Below are positions 32,270-44,600 of a stretch of 64,000 nt of DNA, piece by piece. A program made the translations under genes and the position numbers. How positions within the stretch are numbered: the first letter of the stretch is position 1; each line of letters opens with the position of its first letter. Source of the DNA: Rhea pennata (lineage: Eukaryota > Chordata > Aves > Rheiformes > Rheidae); assembly GCF_028389875.1 (NCBI RefSeq), contig NW_026907680.1:1-64000 (forward strand), given 5' to 3'. Below the pieces are notes generated by a model. It saw only the letters and a program-made list of their open reading frames with translations. It made no database searches and was not told the origin of the DNA.

Positions 32270-32990
32270 CAAATCACTGAATCAACGCATTGCTGAAGTT
32301 GGAAAGCACCCCTGGAGAACATCTGCCTCCACCCTCTTTTCTTTTATACCTGGAGGTATACCTGGAGCATGCTGACTGAGACTGTGTCCAGTTGGGTTTT
32401 GAGCAGCAACAAGGATAGAGACTCATAGTCCTGCTGAGCAACTTGGTCCAGTCTTCCATCGCTCTTGCAGCAGAAAATCTTTTCTTACATTTCAATGGAA
32501 TTTCTTGTATTTCTACATGTGCCTGTTGCCTCCCATCCTGCCACTGGCTGTCACAGAAGAATCTGTCCCTGTCTTCTTTATGCCATGTCCCCATCAGGTA
32601 CTTCTGTACATTCAAATTGCCCTGAGCCTTCTCCCCTTACACACTGAACAGGCCCAGCTATCTCTGTCTCTCCTCATACAGGAGATGCTCCAGGCCCTTA
32701 GTCTTCTTTGTGGTTGGACTCACTCCAGTAGGTCCATGTTTCTCTTGTGCTGGTGGACCAAGCTCTCCAGGTGCGGCCTCACCAGTGCTGAGCAGAGGGG
32801 AAGGATCACCTGCCTCCACCTGCTGGCAATGCTCTTCCTGATGCAGCCCAGGATACCATGGCTGCTCTTTGCCACCAGAGCACATTGCTGGTTCATGGTC
32901 AGCTTGGTGCCCACCACAGCCCCCAGGTCCTTCTCTGAAAAGCTCCTCTCCAGCACAGCCAGGTATCAGCACCCCTCCCTGGTTACGCAC
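32270..32990 (-). mobile_element. CR1 LINE fragment, 3' end of ORF2
   Basis: Read on minus, the fragment holds the C-terminal part of the CR1 reverse transcriptase polyprotein, with stops and shifts, including SFSEKDLGAVVGTKLTMNQQ and HGILGCIRKSIASRW. It ends toward 32,270 with the degenerate CR1 tail (caaatcactgaatca on plus). It lies 100 bases downstream of the CARD stop codon. Confidence 0.88.
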
Positions 32991-33101
32991 CAAGTCCCTG
33001 CTTCATCAGGACATTGTTGAAGAAGCAATGGGAGACAGCGTGGAGCCCTCCTGGAGGCAGCTGCACAACACCTGCTGCTCTCCTCTCCTACACTGAGCTT
33101 G

Positions 33102-36100
33102 CCAACACCCCTGCTGCCTCCCCAGGCTGGTTGCTCCTTCCCAGGCACTAACAGCAGCCTTGTGGCCACTGGTGGCCTCTCAGGTCTTGAGGCGCAAGTG
33201 AGCTCACTAGCAGAAGCAGCAGCAAGGTTCCTCCTCCTGGCTTCCAGGTGGGTGGGCTTGGAATCACCTCCCTGTCAGCACTGACACCATTTTCCTGCCG
33301 CGACGCTCCCGGATGCAAGGCACAAGTGCCCTCACACTCAGCATCAAAGCCTTGTGCCTGCCAGTGGCCATGCTGGGCTGCACTACAGGGTTTTCCAGTG
33401 CAGGAGGACTGAAGTAGGGGACACAGAACAGATCCAGGAGCAATGTGCTCAGTGCTAAGAGAACGTTGAAAACGCTACATGGCTGTAGCAGGAAGAGAAT
33501 GGAAGGGAGCAGAGGGACTGCTTTGGCTAAAAGGCAGCACCTGACTTGAGCAAGACCATACGTGTGCTTCCATACAAAATACTTAGGCAGCTCCATCAAG
33601 CTGCAGAAGAAAGGTTAGCCAGTTGGTTACTCGCACGAGAAGGAACATGGACTTTACGGTGCCAGACAAGCTCCGTATCCCTGCAGGCTTGTTAGAGGGA
33701 AGTGCCATGTGCCTGGCAGTTTTTGAAACCCCTTGGAGTTTAGATTCAGCCTGCGGCAAGGATTTCTCACAGCCAGACCACTTAGTGGGAAACCATTACC
33801 GTGCTGTGTAAAGCAAATATTTTTCACCAGCATTGCATTGTATTTTGTGCCGGTCACATCCTTTCTGCTCAGAATATCACAATGCCTCTGTATTGCCCTG
33901 GAAAGTGGCATTTGCTGAAGATCCTTCAGTAGATGCATGGAGGCCAACACATGTACTTCCAACTTCACCTGCACCTGGGAGAGGGGGAAAAAAAAACCCA
34001 GTGTTAGTTTTTCAGCACACACAGCCCAAAACGTTTGTGGAAATAAATAGTACATGGGAGTGGATGGTGCAAAAATGTAGAGAGATGTAAAGCCCTCAGA
34101 GGAACTCAAAATGAAAGGGGCCCACACAGAGGAAGACATTTGATTTTTTGTGTTTGATTATCACTCAACGGGCTCTTGAAAGAGAGTGAAGGAAATTCCA
34201 CTGGATATCCCCATCAAAGGGATGGGGCCGAACTCTTTTCACTAGTGCCACGCAACAGGACAAGAGGCAACGGGCACAAACTGAACCAGCGGAAGCTCCG
34301 CCTCAATATGAGGAGGAATTTCTTTCCTGTGAGAGTGACCGAGCACTGGCAGAGGTTTCCCAGAGACATTGTAGAGTCTCCTCCTCTGGAGAGACTCAGA
34401 CCCTGCCCGGATGCAACCCTGTCTAACATGGTCGAGGTGACCCTGCCTGAGCAGGGAGGTAGGACTAGATGATCCCCTGAGGTCCCTTCCAACCTTACCC
34501 ATTCTGTGATTCTGTGATATGCCCCACACGTTTTCAGAAAACCCACCGACCATATCTACTTACACCACTGCCCAACCTGGACTCCTGCAGGTTGGACTCC
34601 TGTCTCCAAGCGTCCCATCTTCCTTCACAGCTCAGAAAGGCAGTTTTATGGAGGACAAATCTTTTAGCCGCTTTCTGCTGAGCCTTCTCGATGGAGATGT
34701 ATATGCATACACAAACACACACACGGGTACCACTTGCCCTGTCGAAACTTCCTTTTTTTCCAGGGAAACTCCTCTACAGGACTATGTAAACCAACCAAGA
34801 AGACCCTCAGTGTCTTCCTGCATCGAGCACAATCAGATAAAGTCTCAGAAGCCAATAAATGACATTGTTGCCAGTCAGCACGGGATGACATTCAAAAATG
34901 CTAGTGTTAGGCAATAGGTTTGTGGACACGCCAGCAAATGTTGAAAGCTATAGAGAAACAAATCACAGTGCTGGGTGAGGAAAAGATCCTGGAGCAAAAA
35001 GGACCTCTCTGATGAGCTCCGTGCTTTGAAATAGGTCCTGTCACAAAGCAGGGACTGCAGAGGAACCAGTTTGCCCTCCTCCTCCGCCCATCCCTTTCCT
35101 TTGTCAGAGCCTGGGAAGCACACTGCATACACGAGTGGAAGGCCCACATCTCCAGTGGATCTGAGGAGCTTTCCTTCTCTGACAATACCTATGCAGACTC
35201 TTCCTGTGCCCTTCTGCGAATGGAGCCATTAGGAGCCACAGTCATCTCAGTGTGGCCGGGGACACTGGTGGGGAGTTCTTGTTTTCTTCTTGAAATTGTA
35301 TGAGTAAAGAGAAAAGCAAGAACTCAGTCCCTTCAGGAGAGCTCCTGCTGAAGGTGGCAGCCCAGCATGCCAAGAGGCCCACTTGTGTTCTGAGGCCGTA
35401 CTTGAAGACCAGGCTGAGAAAATTGTGGGCTTTACCTGAGGACTTTGGCTCCCCAGTATGGCTTAAGGCCTTTGTGATGAGGAGTTCCCGCACCCTTTTC
35501 TGATCCAAATCATGCTCCCATACGGGCAGCTGACTCTCTGCTGTGACAAACGTGGTCTGGAGGAAAAAGCCAGCCCAAGATGTCTTTCTGCCTTGCTTGC
35601 TTCTGGTAGGGATCAATCTTTTCAAACAAACCAAAACCAGAACCTCTCATTCCTCTCCATGTTATAGGCTCCCCAAATAAGAGCTACAGAAGGACCAAAG
35701 CACAGGGAATGGCTGGGCAATAAAGTGCCAGAGGGTATTTGCTGCAGGAGGAGTAAGGCCTCTTGGGGAGTAAATGACCACATCTGAACTTTGCATGCAC
35801 CGGGGCAGGCTGTGAGCTAACAGCTCTTGGTCAGGAAGGAGAGGCAAGAGAGAGGTCGCTGAAAGCCGCATCTCCTTGCCCTGCGGAGGTGAGAAGAAGC
35901 CCAGCAGAAGTGCTTTGAAGAGGAAGAGAGAAGCCAAGCAAGGAGCCGCATCTGGCCCTGCCACACATTGACGGTGTGCTTTCAGCCCAAGGTGGGGGTG
36001 CGCTTCTGGAAGGACCAAGCGGACAAAGGCTTTGTGGCTCCTGCCTCTGGCTGACGAAGCTCCCAGGCCCCAGGCTGCTGGAAGAAGACCCTGTTGGGGC

Positions 36101-36240
36101 AATCAGTGCATTTTTGGCTGTTCTGCACCTACTTGCTGCTGTTCCAGCCTGTGCTAGAAAGACTGTGCTGAAGCACCAGCAGCTCTCGGAACACTGGCCT
36201 CAAGCACTTAGTGAGCTGCAGTTTGCAAGCAGAACCTCCG
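33102..36240. repeat. Inverted repeat arm (partner 52,028-55,506)
   Basis: Reverse complement of 52,028-55,506. It includes a CR1 tail and three minus-strand frames above 100 codons that have partners in the other arm (33264-33599, 33654-34139, 35242-35634). I do not recognise any of them. The partner arm has about 350 extra bases near 52,100-52,455. This arm ends at 33,102 exactly where the retroviral LTR begins in the other arm. Confidence 0.92.
34196..34520 (+). mobile_element. CR1 LINE 3'-end fragment
   Basis: Shows the C-terminal ORF2 remnant (caagaggcaacgggcacaaa and cctcaatatgaggaggaatt), then ctagatgatcccctgagg and a closing attctgtgattctgtgat. Shared with the other inverted arm at 54,095-54,412. 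Confidence 0.9.
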
Positions 36241-38600
36241 TGTACTTGCTGCTGCTCCAGCCTTTGCAAGAGAGGCCTAGGCTGGAGTAACATCTCGTTG
36301 GAATCGGACTCTCTCCTAAGCCAGAGGTCTGTCTGCAGAGAAGGCAGTGCCTGGCCTGGCCCTGGGGCCTGTGGGGCAGAGGCTCTGCGGGCTGGCAGAG
36401 GCCATGTGGGGTTTTCTGGGAGGAAAACATCTGCACTGGAGGAGAAGATAGCTAAATTCCCTAATTCTCCCTCCCACCGCACTTCTGTTCTGCCTTCCTC
36501 CCCTTCTCGCACCATGGCTCCACCGCCTGCAGCTTTTCCTGCCAGCACCAAATGCCCTCTCCCATGTCTATTGCCTGCCTTAGCCAACACACACCAGCCC
36601 ACTTCTGGGGCACTTGGCTGTGCCCCAGAGAGCCCTCCCGGCAGCAGGGCACTGCCTTGGGGCACCCACCTCTTGGCAGGTGCCAAAAAGCAGCTGCCAC
36701 AAAGGCTCCTGGGGCCAGCAGAGCTGCTGCTGCTGCTGCTGCTGTGCGTGGGCAGAGCAGGGGCAAAAGCACTTTCTGAGCTTCCCCACAGACCTGCTGA
36801 CCCCTCAGCAGCCTCCCCAGTCTCCAGCTCTTCTCCAGCCTTGGCACCTCCTTTTCCCTTCCCCCAAAACAACAGCGTGGAACAGAAAGCCAACACTCAG
36901 GAAACCTCCTTCCCTGTGGAGTGGTCCCTGCCTTGACTTTCCTCCGGGCAAGCTCCTGGGGCTGAGCAGCAGCTCTGAGCAGCCTTGCCCCACACAGCCT
37001 CTGATCTGGGACAGCAAGATCCTGCCCTTCTGTGGGCTGCTACTTCCCACCATGGCTTCTCCACGCAGCCCTGCAGGCAGTTGCCCAGGCGGGCTGAGTG
37101 CTGACCAAGGCAGGTGGCAGAGGCATGGCCCTGGGCACCCTGACCTCCCAGGACACTGCTCTCAGGCACAGCCCTGGGCACACCTGGCTGCACGCACGCC
37201 CTGCTCGCACAGCCCTGCCGCCCTCCCCGGCAGAAGGGAGCCATGCCGCCCTGTCCCTCGGACACTGTGGCAGCAAGTCCCTGCCCTAAAGCACCAGCTG
37301 CTCCACCGAGAGAGCTCTCCGGAAAGATGGCCTCAACCATCGCCTGCGCGAGGTCTCCAGGACCCCGCGAGCAGCTCAGCAGCACTGCCCTGCAGCCAGA
37401 GACTTCCCACTGGAAGGGCTCTGCCCATTTCTGCCAGAAGGAGCTCTCAGCTGCTGCCTCCCTCCTGAGCGTCCGGAGCTTCCCTCAGTTTTGTCTCAGC
37501 TCAGCTCAGCACGGGCAGGCAGTGCCCTCAGCACTGCGGCTCCTGGCAGAGGAGCTGCTCCTGCACCCAGCAGGGAAGTCATTTCCCCAGGCTTCGGGGA
37601 GTGAGTGAGCTGAGTCAGCCTGGGCCCCTCATTTCTTTGGGGAGAAGCCCTCTAGGTGGTGGGGCAGACACCTCCATCCCATGCACGCCACCAACCCCCA
37701 GGATGGTTGTGGGATTCATCCTGCTTAAGCTGCCGTGTGCCCAAAAGAGGTGCACAGAAGTGTGCGAGCTCCTTGTCCCCCCTCCCATTTCCAGTCCAAG
37801 GTGGTGGAAGGTGGGAGTCAGCTGCTGCCGTGGAAACACTGGGTGACACGGGAGGTGCCAGAGGTGATCCAGGGCATGCGCAAGTGCCTGCGAGCTCTCC
37901 CTGGGCAATGTGGAGAGACACAGACCCGTGTGTGGCATCATCTGGGGGCTCTGGGGGACATTCCCAGAGGCAGGATGCACCAGCTGCCTACGCCTGGCAG
38001 GAAGAAACTTCTCCTTCGGCACTGAGCCAGGGCTTTGCTGCCTGCCAAGGCCTTGCTGGAGGTTTCCCTGCCATCGGTCCGTTCTCAGCACTTCCTTGCA
38101 CTGGGGGCAGCAGGAGCCGCAGCCTGTGCTGTGTCGCCATGGGTGGAGGCTGGTGCAGTGCCCCACTGCCCCCCTCCCCTCGCAGCCAGGTTTCCCGCAT
38201 GGGGCCATGGCCTGGCTGAGCGCAGCCGCAGCGCCCAGCCCAGCCGGTCCCCCGGTGGGGTTATCCCTGCCCCAGGACCTCCCCAGTGCGGGGGTCACGG
38301 CAGCCCCACAAGTGCCCCGTGCAGCCCCTCCCCACTGCAGGGCCAGCACTGGCCGGGGGCCCCGGGGGTCCCGGTCCCCTCTGTGACATGGGCTGGCGTC
38401 ACAGGGGACATCCCTGCTGGGTCACAGCCACCACTGCCCTCTCCCGCCCGCCCACGCACCCTCCCCACTCGTCCCGCACAGCCCGCCGCAGCGCAGGCGC
38501 TGGGGCTGCTCTGGGCACCACTGTGCTGCCAGGAGCTGACGAGCCCCAGCGGGAGCCGGCGACGGGAGCCCGGGGCAGCGCGGGGCTGCGCTGAAGGGCG
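36241..38600. other. GC-rich flank upstream of the CCDC81-like gene, nothing recognised
   Basis: Contains a (CTG)6 tract near 36,727. A short plus-strand frame at 37,735-38,025 (VPEVIQGMRKCLRALPG) is of unknown nature. From about 38,440 the sequence becomes CpG-rich and lacks a TATA box, which suits a promoter and 5' UTR for the gene starting at 38,682. Other open frames here overlap on both strands and look like composition effects. Confidence 0.45.
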
Positions 38601-38681
38601 CAGCAGGAGCAGCCGAGTGGCCAGGAAGCCTTTGCAGGGACTTTCCCGCTGCGCGGCCAAGCCAGAGCGCCCGGCACGGAC

Positions 38682-41600
38682 ATGGAGCTCCGGGACGCTG
38701 GCCGTGCCACGCAGCGTGAGCAGCGGGTGCCCGTCATCCCCCCGCGGGGTAAGGCCTTCGCGACCTCCTTGCCCAGGATCGCTGTCGAGAGGCTGAGCAC
38801 CAAGATGGGTTGTAGATGCCCGGGGGCTGCGGGGGGCCTGGGCAGTCTGGGGGTGCCCCAAGGGTCCTCCGCTGATGGTGCCTTGTGGTGCAGGGGGCAT
38901 GACGAGTCTTTGCCTTGCTTTGCAGTGGCCGTGCCCATCTGGGAGGGTGTCTCCAACTACATCCAGGAGAAGCTGGTGCTGAACAAGGTGGGTGTGCCAT
39001 CCTCTCCCTCCCCTCCCATACCCATGCTGGCAGCAGCACTGACCCCTCGGGGCCATGGGCCGCAATAGTCCTGCCCCTCCTCTCCAAGCAGAAGCAACCT
39101 CCCTGCAGAAGCATGCTGCAAATGACAGCTGTGCCCCAGACCGACTTCTCCCAAAAGGGAGGTGCCCAATGTGCAGTGGAGCTGCGGTTGCTGGAAGGGT
39201 GGGAGGCTTTCTGGGCCCTCTCTGGAGATCCTGGCAGAGTGCAAGGCCAGAAAGGGAGCCGTTCTGGGAAAGCCTTTTCTTCGTGTGCTGGAGGGGCGGC
39301 AACGTTGCCTTTGGAGGCTGAGGAGGAGGGGGAGGAAACTATGGGGAATGGCCTTCTCAGGGAGTTCTCCAGGGCTTCCGCCAAGCTTTCCACAAGGCTC
39401 TGTCTTGCCCCTTTGCATGCCAGCCATGGGCAGGGCACCTAGCACCGTGGCCATGCTTAGAGAACAACTCTCTCTTTGTCTGTCTCCCATGCTTCTAAGG
39501 CTTCTCTCTACTTCTCTGGCTGCAGGATGTGAGAATTATTCCCCTTGGCACCTTCAGTGTTGCTACAAAACAAGTCGTTGCTGGCAAGAACGGTCCTCTG
39601 ACTGTTCAGAGACCCGCATTTCGCCTCTCAAGCAACCTTGTGGATCTTCACGGCCTCAGCCACGAGGAGGCCTCTGTTGCTGGTAAGAAGGCAGACTGAA
39701 ACCTCGGCTTCCCCTGGGGACATCGCGGGGCTGTGGCTCTCTGCTGTTTCCCAGGGGCTGTTAGAAATTGAGACTTGCTGCCCCGGGTGCTGAGCAGAGC
39801 TTCAGGGTGTTTTGATTATCACAACATTATAATGCAGAATCCAACGAGAGTCTCTCGGTGTGTCTCTCTCTTGCACTGGCTCGAACACGTGGCTCCATAG
39901 TGGGGCTTTTGTGGCTGCTGCTTCCAGTGCCGTGTAGTTGCCACTGTTGTTCCCAGTTGATGCCACAGCAGCCGTCTGCTCAAAAGGACAAGTCCTTCCT
40001 ATTGCTTCCTAACACCGATGGATTAAGAGGCAGCGTGGAAGGCTGTTGTGCAGCCCATGTGTTTTCCTCCTCCTTTGGAGCCAGCGTGACATGGCACAGC
40101 TAAGGCTCGTCAAAGCTGGCATGGCCTGAGTGCCGGCACCATTCCTCTGTGCACTGCCTTCTGCTGGCAGCTGGCCCCCTTGCTGCTCTGCTTGGCCTGC
40201 CCTCCTGCCTCCCGCTCCCAGGAGATGGTCAGGGCTTGCTCTTGGTGTCTGTGCAGGGAAGGAAGCCCTGCGGTAGCCTTGTCCCAGGAGGCTGCAGAGT
40301 GCTTTGAATTTGGGCCAGGGAGGGCTGACAGGAGCCTCCTGTGGGGGCTTTTGTGGGGGTTAAAGCAGAGAGCTCTGCAGCTCCGTGCTGCCACAAGACC
40401 TTCAGGCGCCCAGCACTGTGTGGGAGCCTGCTGAAGGGCTCCGTCCGTGACTGTGCTGCTCTTTGCTTGTTGCCTAGGGCGCAGGAAAGCTGAGACCCTC
40501 AAGTATCCTCACGTAGCCGTGGCCATCTCCGTGCCTTGGAAAACAGTGGCGGCCTGCGTGGAGGAGACCGTGTACCTTCTGTCTTGCTGCCTGGCCAATG
40601 GGAAGAACGTGGCCCTTCTTTTCAAGGGCATTGGCGTGCTTCTCATTGAAGGCAAAGAGGTGACAATGTGGTTTTACAGAGGCTTTCTGTGCAGGCTGAA
40701 TGCCTCCCCACAGCTGCTCAAAGCTCTTCTGGATGTAAGTCTGCCTTTTTCCACAGCTCTCCTTCTCACCCCTTTGCAAGCCTGGCCAAGTCCAAAGCAA
40801 CCGCTTTCCCCCCACTGCCAGGTCCTGGGAGTTCTTTCCTGCTAGGCTTCCTCCAGAAGTCTTCCAGAAAGTCAGCCTTTCCTTGGGGTCTTTGTGTTAG
40901 GATCCCATTTGTCTCCAGGCCTCCTCTGGCCATGTTTGGGATTGTGGGGCAGTGCGTCCAACAGCTGCTCCTCAAGTTGCAGAAGACTCTCGGGGTTTGT
41001 CACAGACAAAGTCATTGCAAGCCAGGGCCTTTGCCCAGGTCTCCAGTGCAGCCGTGTCATTCAGCCTGGGCTTTCTGGTGCAGAAGACCTCTGCTTGCCT
41101 CCCTTGACTTCTCCACTGGGCAACAACTGCTCTCCTGCATCAGCCTCTTGGCTCTTGCCCTTGACAGAAGCCTGCCAGTGTTTCTGGCCATCTGCCTGTA
41201 TTATTCCGCACCTGCTGGTCTGTAGAATGGAGGTGGGGGTGGCTGTGAGCAAGAGCGAGGGGTGTTTCCCTCTTTCTGAGTGGCAGCTTCTTCTCTGATT
41301 AGTGGAAACATGGTCTGCCCTTGTGGGCAGCAAGGTCCTTTTCTTCGTAGCATCTCACCCATGTCTCTGCCCTTTGCAGATGCCAGAGATGAGGCATTCA
41401 GTTCTCGCAAGCACCCAAACAGCGGCTTCCCTGATCCATTCTGGCTCTCTCATTGTCTTTCCAATGTGAGTACTTTGGTTTGCTCCTTTCCACCTGAGTT
41501 CCTGGCTCACCCAAGGAGCAGCTCCTCCCTGCAGGTTTGGTCGAGGTGTGTTGCCAGAGCTAGTGAAGGCTGCTCAGGATGTGCTTGCAGAGCAAGTCTT

Positions 41601-44600
41601 CCGAGGAGTTGGATCCCCGTGTGCTGCAGCCATGCCCTGGCTTCGTTTGGGCTCTGTGTGGGGGTTCTGCTGAGCTCTGTGCTGGCTCCCACCTTGTGAA
41701 GGCCTTTGTTGCACTAGTGGCCCAGGAATGGAGGCTGTTCTTTGCAGATGCTCTGCCCTGAGCTTGGGAGGGATTGCAAGGGCTGTGGAGGTCTAGATTA
41801 GAATTTCCTAAGAGGGTGGAAAGCTGGAGGAAAGGGGCCTTGTCTGATGTGCCTGCACAGGAGCCTGCTCAGGAGCTGTCAGACAGGCTGCAGTGTTGAC
41901 CTGGAGGGTTTACTTTGGAAAGCTGAGAAGGAGCTCTCTCCCCAGGGGTAGAGGGAAGGCCTGGAGCAGTGTGAGGAGGAAGCTGGTGGCCCTGCAGGCA
42001 GGCATGCTGGGTCCCTGCACTTCCTGAGGGAGTCTTCCAGGAGATGAGACCTGTCCTGCATATTCCCCCTTTGGGAAAGGCTGCTCTTCCTAGCAGCTGG
42101 GCCATGTGTCTGTGTGCCCAGAATTCACAGAAGCAGCAAAGGAAATGCGGGGCCCTTCCTTGCGAGTGGTGTCTTTTTCTGGTTTACAGGTATGTGCTTG
42201 AGAGTGCCCCTCGAAGACCATCTGTGGGAGCTGTGAAGCCCACGTGGGAAGAGGAGAAGGGACTAGATGTTGCCAGCAGCAAGGAAGGTAATGGAGTGGC
42301 TGATGCCTGGCTGGGCTTTGCACCTTCTCTTTTGTTGGTCCTTGGCAGGGCATTGGAGCCAAGGCTGCAGCACCGTGGCTCGCCTAGCATGAGGCACTAG
42401 AGGCAAGGCAGCTCAGCCCTGATGGGGAGTCGACAATCTGCTCACTTGTGCCAAGACTTCCTTCCACCTTCAAAGCAATTCGTTCTGCCCTTGCCTTCTG
42501 TGTTTCTCCTACACATTCCCAAAGCACAGCCTTTGGCTTGACTGTGTGTTTTCTTCCCTTCTGATTGCAGAGCATGTATCTGGCCAGCGCCTCCTCCAGC
42601 GAGAGAGGCAGCCTGAATCCAAAGTGGTGGCTACCAATGTGGAGGAAGGCACGGTGGAGGAAGAGCCTCGAGGCAGGTGAGACACTTGGGGGAATGGCGG
42701 AGGGTGACCCTGTAGCCTTGTGTGTCTTGGAGGGTGATGTTTCCCTTGGACACAAGGTCCCAGCAAGCTCTGAATGCCTTTTAAGCTCTGCCACGAGGAC
42801 TAGGCCTCCGTTGCTGGCTGGGCAGACAAGAGCAAGTGCCTGGCAGAGCCTGCTCTTGGCTTTCTGCCCCCGCTGCCTCTGCTTCCAGCTTCCAGACCTT
42901 TGGGCAACTCAATGTAATTGGTCCTTTGGGAAGAGGAGGGCCTTTTCCCCTAGCCCATAGATGAAAGTAAGGAGAATGCTGCTCCTCTGTGGAGAGCAGG
43001 GCTGGGTGTCTCAGGGCAATTTTGGAGGCTGAGGAAGAGTCTGCATGCCCTTGTCAGGCCTTGTGAGGAGCTAAGTGGAAAAGCTCAACTGGTGTGAGGT
43101 GCAAGAGGGGTGTGCAGGGAATGCTGCTGGAGGGGAGGATGCCTTGGGTGAATATCTCCCCAAAGCTGTGGTGTTTCCCCTTGGGCAATGCCCTTCCTTT
43201 GACTGCCAGCAGCAAGGAGGAAGGAGGGTCATTTCCAGGCAGCAGTCAGGGGTGGCGAGCAGCAGGCTCGAGAGGGTGTGGCCATGGCTCAGGCAGCCCT
43301 TAGAGGCAAGGACGAGTTGTTTGGGCACTTTGAAGAGGATGGGAAGGAGGGACATGAGTGCCTGAAGACGGAAGGACTGCAAGGGACAGAGCAGTTATTC
43401 CCGGTTCCCTTTCTGAAGCTTCCAAGAAAGCTTGTCCTTGGGGGCCACACCGCAGAGGCTACTGGAGTGCTCAGGACAGTGGGTAATGGTGTGTCCTGGA
43501 GCCTGTCCTTGGAGCTGACGCTGCTGCTCTCCTTGGTGCCTGGAGAAAAAGTCTTGCTGTGGGCACCCAGAGCTTTCCCTCGGGCACGCTGTGCAGCCCT
43601 GGGTGTTTGGGTGGTGGAGAGTCTCTGTGTCACACTTCCCCATGGTGTGTATTTGCAGCATGCTGCCAGCAATTCAGCCTAGCTCTGCAAAGGAGGATTT
43701 AGTGGGCTGGAGGAAGCAGCTGCCAGAGGCCAGAGCGGGAGCTGGCGGGCCTGAGATTGGCTATCAGAATTCAAGAGAGGTAGGTGCTCCTGATGGAGGT
43801 CCTTCTTTTGGCAGCTTGCTTTCTGCCAAAGCATCGTGGTGTGGGCACTGGCTGGACAAGAGCCCTTCCCATGGGTTCCGCTGGGCCCTGCCTGACTGTC
43901 CCCGGGGTTTGCTGTCAAAGGCGCTGCTTGTGCTCTACTTCTGCAATGCATCTCTCATGACTCCTTCACTCTCCATTAACCTCTCCCAGCAGAGCCTCTG
44001 GGGCCCTCGCTCTAGTGGCCGTGGAACTGCTGGGCCTTTCTGCTATAGCAGATGGAGAGATTCTGTTCAGCGGTGTGATTATTCAGATGCTTGGTTCAAA
44101 CAGGAAAGGGATGTTCAGCCTTGCTGGGCTTCCCTTCAGGGTAAAAGAGCACTGACAGCGAAGGGTCAGAGCAGAGGCTGAGAAAGAACCTTCCCTTCTG
44201 GGAAAACAGAGCTGCCGTAACCCCCACTGCCCTCTCTCATCCTCCCTAGCAGGACTGCCCTGCACATTGCCCTAGAGTTTAGTGAGCTGCCTGCGCCTGC
44301 ACTTGCCTGCCTTGACTTCCCAATGCTCTGCTGGATTAGCCTCTTTGTGCTTGCCCTGGACATAATCCTGCCAGAGCTTTTAGACTTTTGCCTATATTCC
44401 CCTGCAGCTGCTCTTGTGTGGAATGGAGGGGCTGCTGTGAGCCACAATGATGGGTATTTCAGAGTTTCTGAGAGGCAGCTTCTTCTTTTCTGAGTAGTGG
44501 AAACTTTAGCTGCCTTTGCCAGCAGCAAGATTCTTTCCTTGGCAGCATCTCACCGGTGTTTCTCACCTTTGCAGATGCTGGAGATGAGGGACTCAGTCCT

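Noticed and set aside
36211-38796. Overlapping frames of 100-280 codons upstream of the CCDC81-like gene
   Set aside because: Present on both strands in the same GC-rich DNA, without recognisable domains or consistent splice sites.
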